Assembly (NCBI GenBank): GCA_028696945.1 | Contig: JAQVGD010000002.1 | Location: 1 to 34,542, forward strand | DNA length: 34,542 nt | Direction of reading: 5' to 3' | Source of the DNA: Lutibacter sp. | GTDB lineage: Bacteria > Bacteroidota > Bacteroidia > Flavobacteriales > Flavobacteriaceae | Shown: in pieces, positions 24,268 through 33,779 of the stretch | How the letters are laid out: every line of letters begins with the position of its first letter | Numbering within the stretch: the stretch's first letter is position 1 | Made by a program: the position numbers and the translations under genes | The notes under the pieces: generated by a model | What the model saw: only the letters and a program-made list of their open reading frames with translations | The model's database searches: none | Told to the model about the DNA's origin: nothing

Positions 24268-26793
24268 ATGGCAGACGGAGAAAAAATTATACCAATTAAT
24301 ATAGAAGATGAAATGAAATCCGCTTACATTGATTATTCAATGTCAGTAATAGTTTCTAGGGCATTGCCTGATGTGCGAGATGGGTTAAAACCTGTACACA
24401 GAAGGGTGCTTTTTGGTATGCATGAGTTGGGAATTAAAGCAACAGGTTCCTATAAAAAATCAGCAAGAATAGTTGGAGAGGTTTTAGGGAAGTTTCATCC
24501 TCATGGAGATACTTCAGTTTATGACGCTATGGTGCGTATGGCACAAGAATGGAGTGTGCGTTATATGATGGTGGACGGACAAGGGAACTTTGGTTCTGTT
24601 GATGGTGACAGCCCCGCAGCAATGAGATATACAGAGGTTCGTATGCAAAAAATTTCGGAAGAAATGCTTGCGGATATTGAAAAAGACACCGTTGACCATC
24701 AATTAAATTTTGATGACACTATAGAAGAACCGACCGTTTTACCTACAAGAATTCCAACTTTATTGGTAAATGGTGCTTCAGGTATTGCTGTTGGGATGGC
24801 CACCAATATGGCACCCCACAATTTAACGGAGGTTATCAACGGTACCTTGGCTTATATTGAAAACAGAGATATTGAAATTTCTGAATTGATGAAGTATATT
24901 AAAGCACCCGATTTTCCAACAGGAGGAATTATTTATGGTTATGAAGGCGTAAAAGAAGCTTTTGAAACTGGGAGAGGAAGAATAGTGATGCGCGCAAAAG
25001 CCATTATTGAAGAAGTACATGGACGTGAAAGTATTATTGTCACTGAAATTCCTTATCAGGTAAATAAGGCAGAAATGATTAAGAAGACTGCTGAATTGGT
25101 CAATGACAAGAAACTGGATGGAATTGCGAATATTCGTGATGAATCTGACAGAAAGGGAATGCGTATCGTTTATGTTCTAAAACGCGATGCGATACCAAAC
25201 ATTGTTTTAAATAATTTATTCAAATACACTGCGCTTCAAACTTCATTCAGCGTAAATAATATTGCCTTGGTAAAAGGGCGTCCGCAGCAATTGAATTTAA
25301 AACAATTAATTCATTATTTTGTTGAACACAGACACGAAGTTGTTGTTCGCAGAACAGAATTTGAACTTAAAAAAGCCGAAGCTAGAGCCCATATTTTAGA
25401 AGGATTAATTATTGCAAGTGACAATATTGATGAAGTCATTAAAATAATCAGGGCTTCCTCAAATGCTGATGAGGCAAGAGAAAATTTAATGGGGCGTTTT
25501 GAGTTGTCTGAAATTCAAGCAAGAGCCATTGTTGAAATGCGTTTACGTCAGTTAACAGGACTTGAGCAAGATAAGCTTCGTACGGAATATGATGAGATTA
25601 TTAAATTAATCGCAGATTTAAAAGATATTTTGGCAAATGAAGAAAGGCGTTTTGAAATTATTAAAAATGAACTTATTGCCATTAGAGATAAATATGGAGA
25701 TGAACGGAGATCGGTTATAGAATACGCTGGTGGAGATTTATCGATTGAAGATATGATTCCAAATTCAAACGTAGTGATAACAATTTCACATGCTGGCTAT
25801 GTAAAAAGAACCAATTTGGATGAATATAAAGTTCAAAATAGAGGAGGACGCGGACAAAAAGGTGTGGCAACCAGAACAGAAGACTTCCTGGAACATTTAT
25901 TTGTGGGAACTAACCATCAATATATGCTGTTCTTTACCCAAAAAGGAAAAGTGTTTTGGATGCGTGTTTATGAAATACCCGAAGGTGGAAAAACTTCGAA
26001 GGGAAGAGCTATTCAAAATTTAATAAATATTGAGCAAGATGATACCGTTAAAGCATTTTTGGTTACGGAAGACTTAAAAATTGAAGAATATGTTAACAGT
26101 CACTATGTGATAATGGCGACTAAAATGGGACAGGTTAAAAAAACCTCTTTAGAACAATATTCTAGACCAAGAGCAAATGGAATTAACGCTATAACCGTAA
26201 GGGAAGGCGATGAACTTTTAGAAGCCAAATTAACTACTGGCGACAGCCAAGTGATGTTAGGTTTAAAATCGGGGAAAGCCATTCGTTTTGAAGAAAGTAA
26301 AACGCGACCAATGGGTAGAAATGCTTCTGGTGTACGCGGAATTACATTGGCCAATAAAAATGATGAAGTTATTGGAATGATCGCCGTTGACGATATAGAC
26401 AGCGATATCTTGGTAGTTTCAGAAAATGGTTACGGAAAACGCTCAAAACTAGAGGATTATAGAATAACCAACCGAGGAGGTAAAGGTGTAAAAACAATCA
26501 ATATTACTGAAAAAACAGGTAATTTAGTGGCCATAAAAGATGTGAAGGATGATGATGATTTAATGATTATCAACAAATCGGGAATTGCAATCAGATTGGC
26601 TGTTGGTGACTTACGTGTAATGGGTAGAGCCACTCAAGGTGTTAAATTAATCAATATAAAAGACAACGATTCTATAGCTGCTGTGGCAAAAGTGATGCAT
26701 GAAGAAGAAGTTGAACTTCTTGAAGATGACATCGAAATTGACAATGGCACGGAAATTGAAAATAACGATGAAGATAATTTAAACCAGGAATAA
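24268..26793 (+). CDS. gyrA: DNA gyrase subunit A
   Basis: 841 residues. The breakage-reunion domain has the helix [17 protein letters not shown] (77-93) and catalytic Tyr121 in AAMRYTEVR. Residue 82 is Thr where E. coli has Ser83, while Asp86 is retained; both lie in the quinolone pocket, and I cannot say from this alone whether drug response differs. The C-terminal beta-pinwheel begins near residue 510 and contains the GyrA-box [10 protein letters not shown]. The end is acidic ([15 protein letters not shown]). It is divergent from clpC, and the TPR gene starts 35 bp downstream, probably on the same message. Confidence 0.97.
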   Translation: MADGEKIIPINIEDEMKSAYIDYSMSVIVSRALPDVRDGLKPVHRRVLFGMHELGIKATGSYKKSARIVGEVLGKFHPHGDTSVYDAMVRMAQEWSVRYMMVDGQGNFGSVDGDSPAAMRYTEVRMQKISEEMLADIEKDTVDHQLNFDDTIEEPTVLPTRIPTLLVNGASGIAVGMATNMAPHNLTEVINGTLAYIENRDIEISELMKYIKAPDFPTGGIIYGYEGVKEAFETGRGRIVMRAKAIIEEVHGRESIIVTEIPYQVNKAEMIKKTAELVNDKKLDGIANIRDESDRKGMRIVYVLKRDAIPNIVLNNLFKYTALQTSFSVNNIALVKGRPQQLNLKQLIHYFVEHRHEVVVRRTEFELKKAEARAHILEGLIIASDNIDEVIKIIRASSNADEARENLMGRFELSEIQARAIVEMRLRQLTGLEQDKLRTEYDEIIKLIADLKDILANEERRFEIIKNELIAIRDKYGDERRSVIEYAGGDLSIEDMIPNSNVVITISHAGYVKRTNLDEYKVQNRGGRGQKGVATRTEDFLEHLFVGTNHQYMLFFTQKGKVFWMRVYEIPEGGKTSKGRAIQNLINIEQDDTVKAFLVTEDLKIEEYVNSHYVIMATKMGQVKKTSLEQYSRPRANGINAITVREGDELLEAKLTTGDSQVMLGLKSGKAIRFEESKTRPMGRNASGVRGITLANKNDEVIGMIAVDDIDSDILVVSENGYGKRSKLEDYRITNRGGKGVKTINITEKTGNLVAIKDVKDDDDLMIINKSGIAIRLAVGDLRVMGRATQGVKLINIKDNDSIAAVAKVMHEEEVELLEDDIEIDNGTEIENNDEDNLNQE

Positions 26794-26828
26794 ATCAAGA
26801 ATAAACCAATAACAATAAATCAGAAAAA

Positions 26829-28109
26829 ATGAGAAAACAATTAATAATTCTGTCAGCTTTTTTTATTAGTATGACAGTATTCGCGCAAAAAGATGAATTA
26901 AAATCTACGGAAAAAGCGATTAAATCAAATGATTTTGCAACTGCTATGTCAGCAGTAAATCAAGCAGAAGGCTTAATTGTCGATGCTGATCAAAAAACAA
27001 AGGCTAAATTTTATTATTTAAAAGGTTTGGCATTGTATCAAAATGGAAATCCGAATGCGGATATTGAAAAAGTTGGTAATGCATTTAACCAATTAATTAC
27101 TTATGAGAAAGAAACTGGTAAACAAAGGTATTCTTCTGAAATTGGTGAATTGCTTAATAAGATGATTGTTGCCGCTGCAGAGAATGCATCCAATAGTTAC
27201 AGCTATGCAATTGAAACAAAAGAAGATGCTGATTATCTTAAAGCCGCTAAGGAATTTTATCAAGTGTATGTACTAAGTCCAAGAGATACTTCTTATTTAG
27301 ACAACGCAGCCTTGGTTTACTACTTTGCAAAGGATTATGACAGTTCTATAAAATTATACGAAGAATTATTGGATCTAAACTATACAGGAATTACAACTGT
27401 TTATGTTGCCACAAACAAAGAAACCAAAGAAGACGTTACTTTTGGGGATAAAAAAAGTATGGATTTACAGGTTAAATTAGGGTTGGCGGAAAATCCTAGA
27501 GAAGAGGTAAAAGAATCTAGACGTGAAATGATCTTCAAAAATTTGGCCCAAAATTATTCAGATAAAGGAAATAATGAAAAAGCTTTAGAAATCATTTCAA
27601 AAGGAAGAACAGAATTTCCAATCAGTTATTCTTTGTTAATTGATGAGGCAAATATTTATTATAAAGCTGGCGACAACGCCAAATTTAAAGAACGTTTGGA
27701 AGAAGCTATCAACCTAAATCCCACAGAACCAACCTTGTATTATAATGTTGGGGTAATGAATATGGATCAAAAAAATATTGATGAAGCCATCAAAAATTTT
27801 GAAAAGGCCATTGAATTGAAACCTGATTATGCCGATGCTTACAATAATATTGGTGCTGCAATTATTGAAAAGGCAGCTCCTATTATTGATGAAATGAATA
27901 AGAGTTTGTCAGACTTTAAAAAATATGATAAATTACAGGCGCAACAATTTGAAATTTATAGAGAAGCATTGCCTTATTATGAAAAAGCATTTACTTATAA
28001 TAAAACAAACATTAGTACAATACAAACATTAATGGGTTTGTATGAAAATTTAGAAATGCCCGATAAACTTAATGAAATTAGAGCAGTTTACGATAATTTA
28101 AAAGAATAA
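26829..28109 (+). CDS. Exported tetratricopeptide repeat protein
   Basis: 426 residues with a signal peptide (MRKQLIILSAFFISMTVFAQ). TPR-like helices run through most of the protein; the clearest are near residues 300-345 (NPTEPTLYYNVGVMNMDQ and NFEKAIELKPDYADAYNNIG). An insert near residues 185-225 lacks the TPR pattern (FGDKKSMDLQVKLGLAENP). It probably serves as a periplasmic scaffold; no enzyme motif is present. The position directly after gyrA is something I recall from other Flavobacteriia, but the role is unknown. A very strong terminator follows. Confidence 0.85.
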   Translation: MRKQLIILSAFFISMTVFAQKDELKSTEKAIKSNDFATAMSAVNQAEGLIVDADQKTKAKFYYLKGLALYQNGNPNADIEKVGNAFNQLITYEKETGKQRYSSEIGELLNKMIVAAAENASNSYSYAIETKEDADYLKAAKEFYQVYVLSPRDTSYLDNAALVYYFAKDYDSSIKLYEELLDLNYTGITTVYVATNKETKEDVTFGDKKSMDLQVKLGLAENPREEVKESRREMIFKNLAQNYSDKGNNEKALEIISKGRTEFPISYSLLIDEANIYYKAGDNAKFKERLEEAINLNPTEPTLYYNVGVMNMDQKNIDEAIKNFEKAIELKPDYADAYNNIGAAIIEKAAPIIDEMNKSLSDFKKYDKLQAQQFEIYREALPYYEKAFTYNKTNISTIQTLMGLYENLEMPDKLNEIRAVYDNLKE

Positions 28110-28121
28110 TTATTTTAATTG

Positions 28122-28161
28122 ATAAAAGAAAAGCCCACAAATTTGTGGGCTTTTCTTTTAT
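28122..28161. terminator. Perfect 40-bp palindromic bidirectional terminator
   Basis: Two 20-base arms are exactly complementary, with the core AAAAGCCCACAAA / TTTGTGGGCTTTT and A-rich and T-rich ends. It sits between the convergent TPR and NlpC/P60 genes and contains the stop codon of the latter (28158-28160). It works in both directions by its symmetry. Confidence 0.9.
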
Positions 28162-28928
28162 ATAATCTTTTTAATGACCCTTAATTTATGGGTATGCCTT
28201 TGCGTATCAACATTAAAAATACCACTATGGTCAATCCTGTCAATTCTTATTTTTCCGTGGGCGTGAATAATATAATTATCATTCATAATGATGCCTACGT
28301 GAACAATAACACCTTCTTCATTGTCAAAAAAAGCCAAATCTCCTGGTTCGCTTTCTTCAATAAAACTTAGTGCTTCGCCCTGAGTTGCTTGCTGGCTTGC
28401 ATCACGTAATAATTTGTATCCGCATAGTTTATATACCATTTGGGTAAAACCAGAACAATCTATCCCGAAAGGCGTTTTTCCACCCCATAAATAAGGCGCA
28501 TTTAAAAAACGGGCAGCCATTTCAACAAGGGATTTTTTTGGTTGTTTTTTATTAAAAACTTGTCCTTCATAACGATAATTTATAGGTCCTAATTTTAAGG
28601 TTTTATCATTATAAAAGGGAAGTGAAGCACCAATGGTTATGGTTAAAAAAGACTCTTTTTTATCGATTACAAAATCAATTAATTCACCTGCCAAAACAAT
28701 ATTGGACTTTTCAATTTCAAAAAAAGTTCTTTCAGAAAGCGGTAAATACTGATTGGTATCAACCCAACCTTCATAATTATCAAAAGCAATTCGAATTTTG
28801 CTCCATTTTTTATGAATTTCTAATACTATAAAGTGCTCGCCAAATAATAATTGTGAAACCATTTCACTTTTATCGTTTGGTTCAATTCTGAGGGGGACAA
28901 TACTTAAATTACAAATTCCGTAATCCAT
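28158..28928 (-). CDS. C40 family (NlpC/P60) cell-wall peptidase with SH3-like domains
   Basis: 256 residues, no obvious signal peptide. Two bacterial SH3-like regions come first (about 1-65, with VPLRIEPNDKSEMVSQLLFG, and about 70-125). The catalytic NlpC/P60 domain follows, with Cys158 (GIDCSGFTQM), His210 (VIVHVGI) and a third polar residue around His222 (YIIHAHG). Such enzymes cleave gamma-D-Glu-diaminopimelate bonds in peptidoglycan stem peptides, often for recycling. It lies 9 bp downstream of the thiolase gene and is probably co-transcribed with it. Confidence 0.9.
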   Translation of the reverse strand: MDYGICNLSIVPLRIEPNDKSEMVSQLLFGEHFIVLEIHKKWSKIRIAFDNYEGWVDTNQYLPLSERTFFEIEKSNIVLAGELIDFVIDKKESFLTITIGASLPFYNDKTLKLGPINYRYEGQVFNKKQPKKSLVEMAARFLNAPYLWGGKTPFGIDCSGFTQMVYKLCGYKLLRDASQQATQGEALSFIEESEPGDLAFFDNEEGVIVHVGIIMNDNYIIHAHGKIRIDRIDHSGIFNVDTQRHTHKLRVIKKII

Positions 28929-28937
28929 GCAATAAGT

Positions 28938-30113
28938 TTACAGGCGTTCAATAATAATAGCACTTGCGCCACCGCCACCATTACAGATGGCTGCTGCACC
29001 ATATTTTGCCTTATTTTGCTCCAATACTGAAGCCAATGTAATTACAATTCTAGCTCCAGACATGCCAAGTGGATGCCCTAAAGAAACAGCACCTCCATTT
29101 ACATTAACTTTTGAAGCATCTATGCCTAAAATTTTAATATTGGCCAATCCAACTACCGAAAAAGCTTCATTAAACTCAAAATAATCAATGTCATCTATTT
29201 TTAAACTCGCCTTGGCCAATGCTTTTGGAATTGCCTTTGCAGGAGCGGTGGTAAACCATTCAGGCTCATGGGCAGCATCTGCATAACCAATTATTTTGGC
29301 AATGGGTTTAAGATTTAGTTCTTTGGCTTTGTCTGCGCTCATAACCACCAATGCTGCAGCGCCATCGTTAATTGTCGATGCGTTTGCGGCAGTTACGGTT
29401 CCATCTTTACTAAATACAGGGCGCAAGGTTGGGATTTTTGCCAAATCTACATTTTTGTACTCCTCGTCTTCAGCAAAAATAATAGGATCGCCTTTTCTTT
29501 GTGGAATTTCAACAGGAACGACTTCATTAGAAAATTTTCCTTTAGCCCAAGCATCAGCTGATTTTTTATAGGATGCAATGGCAAAATTATCTTGATCTTC
29601 TCTAGTGAATTTATATTCATCAGCGCATAAATCACCACAGGTTCCCATATGTTTTTGGTCATATACATTTATCAAACCATCAACCAACAATCCGTCAGCA
29701 ACAGTAATATTGCCAAGTTTTGTCGATTTTCTTCCTTCCAGATAATGTGGAATTTTACTCATATTTTCCATTCCGCCAGCAACAATAATTTCAGCATCAC
29801 CAGTTTTAATGGATTGGGCAGCAAGCATAATTGCTTTCATTCCAGAGGCACAAACTTTATTAACAGTGGTACAAGGAACAGTATTTGGTATTCCAGCAAA
29901 AAGAGCCGCCTGTCTTGCAGGTGCTTGACCCAATCCGGCAGAAACTACATTTCCCATAAAAACTTCATCAACAAGTTTTGGGTCTAATTTTATGCGATTT
30001 AAGGCACCTCTAATGGCTATTTCTCCTAATTTTGTAGCTGAAATACTAGATAAGCTACCTAATAAACTTCCAATTGGTGTTCTAGCGACAGATACAATTA
30101 CAACTTCTTTCAT
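28938..30113 (-). CDS. Acetyl-CoA C-acetyltransferase (thiolase)
   Basis: 391 residues. Thiolase condenses two acetyl-CoA or cleaves 3-ketoacyl-CoA. The nucleophile is Cys88 in TTVNKVCASGMKAIML. The other active-site motifs are NGGAVSLGHPLGMSGAR, with the catalytic His, and AICNGGGGASA, with the second catalytic Cys. The GIPNTVP stretch and full length indicate an intact enzyme. Whether it acts in biosynthesis or in beta-oxidation is not shown by the neighbours. The upstream 348-base region has no clear promoter box on this strand. Confidence 0.95.
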   Translation of the reverse strand: MKEVVIVSVARTPIGSLLGSLSSISATKLGEIAIRGALNRIKLDPKLVDEVFMGNVVSAGLGQAPARQAALFAGIPNTVPCTTVNKVCASGMKAIMLAAQSIKTGDAEIIVAGGMENMSKIPHYLEGRKSTKLGNITVADGLLVDGLINVYDQKHMGTCGDLCADEYKFTREDQDNFAIASYKKSADAWAKGKFSNEVVPVEIPQRKGDPIIFAEDEEYKNVDLAKIPTLRPVFSKDGTVTAANASTINDGAAALVVMSADKAKELNLKPIAKIIGYADAAHEPEWFTTAPAKAIPKALAKASLKIDDIDYFEFNEAFSVVGLANIKILGIDASKVNVNGGAVSLGHPLGMSGARIVITLASVLEQNKAKYGAAAICNGGGGASAIIIERL

Positions 30114-30326
30114 AAGTAGGTATTATTTTTTTATATTGGTTTTACTGCCTGCCAGTCAAGCAGGTGGAATTTGCAGATCTTCATAAGTGTTTGCATCAAA
30201 TTTCCGTTATGCACATTTCTTTTGTGTTTATTCAAAAAATCTAATGCGAAATTAAACAATTTTATACAATTTTTTAGTTTTTAGAGGAGGGTTTATTCTA
30301 TTTTGGACTTAATTACGGTAAAAAAG

Positions 30327-30354
30327 AAAGCCTCTCAAATAAATGAAAGGCTTT
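30327..30354 (-). terminator. Intrinsic terminator reading on the minus strand
   Basis: AAAGCCT (30327-30333) and AGGCTTT (30348-30354) form the stem, with TCA/TGA extending it inside. On the minus strand the stem is followed by CTTTTTT, a good T-run. No minus-strand gene ends here now, so it may be left from a displaced gene. Confidence 0.5.
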
Positions 30355-30427
30355 TGTATCTTTAACTTGATTACGTTTCTTAAAAAGAAAGAGGCTTTAT
30401 CAAGCATAACCTTGCAAATATATTAAT

Positions 30428-30435
30428 TATATTTG
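30428..30435 (+). promoter_or_regulatory. Possible -7 box of the Abi-like gene
   Basis: TATATTTG fits TAnnTTTG. The nearest upstream TTG is only 13 bases away, shorter than usual, so support is weak. The predicted start of transcription, about 30441, is 20 bases before the TTG start codon. Confidence 0.35.
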
Positions 30436-30461
30436 TATTACACAAATAAAACAGACCCAAA

Positions 30462-31142
30462 TTGGAATATAGTAAACTTGAATATTTTGTTTCACAACCC
30501 AGATTAGACAGATTTTTAATTGCAACTGGTAATTCTAAATTAAAGGCGCAAAAGCTATATAGGATCAATTTAAGAGTTTCTCAATCATTCTACCCAGTAT
30601 TTAATTTGTTCGAAATATTTTTGAGAAATATTGTAAACTACCAGATTTCTTCTCATTTTGCAAATCCCAATTGGATAATAACAGAAAAGAATAGGTTTAT
30701 GAACGATCCTTCATTAGTTAGATCGAAATATTTTCTAAGAAAAAGTGTACAAAAAGCAGAAAATACAATAAACAGAAAAGGTGGAACAATAACCGCTGGA
30801 AAAGTTATAGCTGAGCAGTCATTTGGTTTTTGGACGAGCTTATTTGATACTCATCATTACAGATTAATTGGAGGTGTAATTATTCATTGTTTTCCAAATA
30901 AACCATCCACTATGAATAGAAGTCTTATAAATCAGAAATTAAATAGAATACGAGAATTTAGAAACAGAGTTTACCATAATGAGCCTATTTGTTTTAATGG
31001 AAATGCAATTGATTTTTTAAATGCAACATTGATAAAACAAGAAATGTATGAATTACTCGAATGGATGGATACTGATTTAATCGATTATGTTGATTACTTT
31101 AATGGAATTGATAAAAAAATAAATGCTGTCAACAACTTATAA
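30462..31142 (+). CDS. Abi-like protein with HEPN RNase motif (candidate abortive-infection gene)
   Basis: 226 residues; start codon TTG, because an in-frame TAA at 30447-30449 and no ATG precede it. The protein matches the Abi_2/AbiD-F type by its layout: RINLRVSQSFYPVFNLFEIFLRN near 34-56, FGFWTSLF near 121-128 and IREFRNRVYHNEPI near 163-176. Arg167-X4-His172 is the catalytic motif of HEPN ribonucleases, which in phage-defence and toxin systems cut RNA. It stands alone: there is no antitoxin or partner on either side, though the flanks hold 348 and 273 non-coding bases. It interrupts housekeeping genes and is likely acquired. Target and trigger are unknown. Confidence 0.78.
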   Translation: MEYSKLEYFVSQPRLDRFLIATGNSKLKAQKLYRINLRVSQSFYPVFNLFEIFLRNIVNYQISSHFANPNWIITEKNRFMNDPSLVRSKYFLRKSVQKAENTINRKGGTITAGKVIAEQSFGFWTSLFDTHHYRLIGGVIIHCFPNKPSTMNRSLINQKLNRIREFRNRVYHNEPICFNGNAIDFLNATLIKQEMYELLEWMDTDLIDYVDYFNGIDKKINAVNNL

Positions 31143-31415
31143 AACTAAGCCCAACACCTCATGAAATCTATGCTTAAATTTTGAACTTACAAACCGACAG
31201 ACATTAATCAAACGATTTGCTACGTCTGAGAAATCTTCGATTTTTAGTCGCACAAATCTAATAAAAACTCGTTGTATTCGCTTAAAAATACAGCATTTGG
31301 TTTTATGGATGAATTAAAAATAATAATTTCACAAAACCTGCAGCATTTTAAAAATAATGACGGCTATAAATGTCCGTAACATAATAATTGCTATTTTTGG
31401 AGGGCAAATAAAGAT
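31143..31415. other. Intergenic region between Abi-like gene and pgpH
   Basis: No supported gene. A 24-codon open frame (31305-31379) has no supporting feature. TATTTTTG at 31392-31399 is a likely -7 box for the downstream gene and GGAGG at 31399-31403 resembles a Shine-Dalgarno site but overlaps that box. Confidence 0.4.
31392..31399 (+). promoter_or_regulatory. -7 box of pgpH
   Basis: TATTTTTG fits TAnnTTTG; transcription would start near 31404, about 12-15 bases before the TTG or GTG start codon. No TTG is seen at the -33 position. Confidence 0.4.
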
Positions 31416-33470
31416 TTGGTGAAAAAAATTATAAATAAATTACTTGTAAATCACTCCTTAATATACAAACTATTCTTATACGTCCTAACTATAATTTTAG
31501 TTGTTTATTTATTTCCAAAAGGAGGTCAATTTAAGTATGAATTTCAAAAGGGAAAACCTTGGCAATATGAAAATTATTATGCGCCATTTGATTTCTCGAT
31601 TAAAAAATCTGACCAAGAAATTGAAGCAGAAAAGCTGCAAATTAAGGAAACATCAAAGCATTTCTTTGAGTATAATGAAGAAGTTGTTTTAAATGTTAAG
31701 AAAAACACTTCTGAAAAGATTTCCGAATTTTTGGCTACTACCAATTTATCCAAATATAATAAAAATAGATTATTTCAAAAATCAAAAGAAATTTTAAATG
31801 AAATATACGAATATGGCTATTTGGATCCTTTAAGTGAACAAAAAGTTGAAAATGTAGAAATAACCTTAAGGCGCGGAAATTCAATAGCGGATATTCAGCC
31901 AAATAAACTTTTTAAAGCAACTCAAATTTCGGCATTTTTAAATACTAAATTTGGAAAACAGCCATTTTCAAATGAAGAAAAAAGTGTTTTAACAATTATT
32001 TCAAACGAATTAAAACCAAATGTAACCTTTGATGAAAATTTTACAAAAAAAGCTTATGAACAAAATTTAAGTAAAATTTCCTATACAAAAGGTTTGGTTG
32101 CCGAAAAAGAGCGGATTATATTTAAAGGTGATATTGTTGAGGGAGAAAAGTTAGTAAAACTAAATTCACTTAAAAGTGAGTTTGATTCGCAGGTGTGGAG
32201 CGAATCTAACTCCAATTGGATTATTTTTGGGTATTCTTTATTGGTGGCATTGTCATTTTTAATGCTGATGCTTTTTTTAAGAAAATACAGGCTGGATATT
32301 TTTGAAAATAACAACAAAGTAACCTTCATTTTTTTTAACATCATTTTGGTTATTCTATTAATCACAATGATTGTAAAATATGATGCTAAATTTATTTATG
32401 CAGCACCGATAGTTATACTTCCTTTGGTACTAAAAGCTTTTTTTGATTCGAGATTGGGTTTATTTGCCCACACATTAACCGTTTTATTACTTGGTTTTAT
32501 TGTGCCTAACAGTTTTGAATTTGTTTTCTTGCAAATAGTTGCAGGTATCGTGACCATTTTAACAATCTCGGAGCTGTATAAAAGAGCAAATTTATTTATT
32601 TCTGTTTTGCAAATTACCTTTGTTTATTTTGTGGCATATTTTGCTTTTTCTATTATTCAAGAGGGAAATGCCCAGAATTTAAATTTTGAAAAACTGACTT
32701 ATTTCGCTATGAATGGGGCGGCAACTTTATTTGTTTTGCCTTTAATTTATATATTCGAAAAACTTTTCGGATTGGTTTCTGATGAATCATTAAAAGAATT
32801 ATCAAATACAAATTCCAAATTATTACGCGAATTGGCCGAAAAAGCGCCAGGCACTTTCCAACATTCCTTGCAAGTTGCCAATTTGGCAGAAGCTTGTGCA
32901 AATGAAATTCATGCAAATTCGATGTTGGTACGTACAGGAGCGTTGTATCATGATATTGGCAAAATTAAAAACCCCATGTATTTTACTGAAAATCAGGCGA
33001 CCAATGTAAATCCCCATAATGAACTTACACCAACAGATAGTGCTAAAATTATTATTGATCATATTATTAATGGTGTGGAAATGGCAAGAAGGAATCGTAT
33101 TCCCGATAGAATTATTGATTTTATAAGAACACATCACGGAACTACATTAGTTTATTATTTTTTTAGAAAAGAGGAACTAAGTGGGAACGTTTTTGCTGAA
33201 AGTAATTTTCATTATCCGGGACCAATTCCATTTTCGAAAGAAACTGCTATATTAATGATGTGTGACTCTGTTGAAGCAGCATCAAAAAGCATAAAGGAAC
33301 CATCTTCTCAAGCTTTCGACGATTTGGTTGAAAAAATTGTAAATAGGCAAATGGATGAAGGTCAATTTATGAATGCGGATATTACTTTTAAAGAGCTACA
33401 AACCATTAAAAAGGTGTTAAAGAAGAAGTTAAAAAACATTTATCATTTAAGAATTGAGTACCCTGAATAG
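31416..33470 (+). CDS. pgpH: 7TM-HD family phosphodiesterase, PgpH type
   Basis: 684 residues if TTG at 31416 is used; GTG at 31419 gives one residue less and is equally possible, and there is no nearby ATG. Order: one membrane segment (about 16-34), a long extracellular 7TMR-HDED region (about 35-260), seven membrane segments (about 265-460) and a cytoplasmic HD domain. The HD motif is ALYHDIGKIKNP, with His and Asp near residues 511-512, plus FQHSLQVANLAE before and the HHGTT stretch near 573. In Firmicutes PgpH degrades c-di-AMP; I infer the same here. The N-terminal region probably senses an extracellular signal. Confidence 0.88.
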   Translation: MVKKIINKLLVNHSLIYKLFLYVLTIILVVYLFPKGGQFKYEFQKGKPWQYENYYAPFDFSIKKSDQEIEAEKLQIKETSKHFFEYNEEVVLNVKKNTSEKISEFLATTNLSKYNKNRLFQKSKEILNEIYEYGYLDPLSEQKVENVEITLRRGNSIADIQPNKLFKATQISAFLNTKFGKQPFSNEEKSVLTIISNELKPNVTFDENFTKKAYEQNLSKISYTKGLVAEKERIIFKGDIVEGEKLVKLNSLKSEFDSQVWSESNSNWIIFGYSLLVALSFLMLMLFLRKYRLDIFENNNKVTFIFFNIILVILLITMIVKYDAKFIYAAPIVILPLVLKAFFDSRLGLFAHTLTVLLLGFIVPNSFEFVFLQIVAGIVTILTISELYKRANLFISVLQITFVYFVAYFAFSIIQEGNAQNLNFEKLTYFAMNGAATLFVLPLIYIFEKLFGLVSDESLKELSNTNSKLLRELAEKAPGTFQHSLQVANLAEACANEIHANSMLVRTGALYHDIGKIKNPMYFTENQATNVNPHNELTPTDSAKIIIDHIINGVEMARRNRIPDRIIDFIRTHHGTTLVYYFFRKEELSGNVFAESNFHYPGPIPFSKETAILMMCDSVEAASKSIKEPSSQAFDDLVEKIVNRQMDEGQFMNADITFKELQTIKKVLKKKLKNIYHLRIEYPE

Positions 33471-33507
33471 ATTAGTGCGTAATTTTATTAAAAAAGTCCA
33501 ATAAATG

Positions 33508-33538
33508 TTGTGTGAGTGCATTTGTAATGTTACATTTG
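33508..33538 (+). promoter_or_regulatory. Promoter of tRNA-Ser
   Basis: TTG (33508-33510), 20 bases, TACATTTG (33531-33538). This is one of the best matches to the Bacteroidota promoter in the window. The predicted start, about 33543, is 30 bases before the tRNA. A 30-bp imperfect palindrome (33514-33543) overlaps the spacer and the -7 box. Confidence 0.65.
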
Positions 33539-33572
33539 CACTCGCAAAAATAAGTTCATAAAGTAAATATTA

Positions 33573-33656
33573 GGAGAGGTGCCGGAGTGGTAACGGAGCA
33601 GATTGCTAATCTGTCGACGGGTAACTGTCGCCAGGGTTCGAGTCCCTGTCTCTCCG
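33573..33656 (+). tRNA. tRNA-Ser (anticodon GCT)
   Basis: 84-base cloverleaf. The acceptor stem GGAGAGG pairs with TCTCTCC (last pair G-U) and the discriminator is G. The anticodon loop TTGCTAA has GCT for Ser codons AGC/AGU. A long variable arm (GTCGACGGGTAACTGTCGC region) marks a class II tRNA, and the T-arm is AGGGTTCGAGTCCCT. The 3' CCA is not encoded (CTTT follows). The tRNA is preceded by its own promoter and followed by a terminator at 33716-33739. Confidence 0.97.
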
Positions 33657-33715
33657 CTTTTTTGTTTTTGGGATTGGACATTGTGCATATCACGGCATAA
33701 TTATCTCCCAAATTG

Positions 33716-33739
33716 GGCTACTGAAAAGTAGTCTTTTTT
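33716..33739 (+). terminator. Intrinsic terminator downstream of tRNA-Ser
   Basis: GGCTACT (33716-33722), loop GAAA, AGTAGTC (33727-33733), then six T. It has one G-U pair. It lies 60 bases after the tRNA and before the repeat array. Confidence 0.8.
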
Positions 33740-33779
33740 GAAATATCTATTATGTCGCTTAGTCTCGTAGTTTTTGGGG

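Larger units (their letters stand above)
30114..30461. other. Intergenic region with palindrome remnant and hairpin
   Basis: No gene seen. It holds a short inverted repeat CCTGC-N7-GCAGG at 30148-30164, similar in core to the palindrome inserted at 12348-12380; a hairpin at 30327-30354; and a possible -7 box TATATTTG at 30428-30435 before the Abi-like gene. Duplicated short motifs (GAAAG-CCTCT and GAAAGAGGCTT) suggest rearrangement near 30325-30400. Confidence 0.5.

Noticed and set aside
24268-26793. Thr82 of GyrA as a quinolone-resistance change
   Set aside because: It may be the natural residue of this lineage; one sequence cannot show resistance.
31305-31379. 24-codon open frame before pgpH
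   Set aside because: No ribosome site or recognisable motif; length is within chance for this AT-rich DNA.
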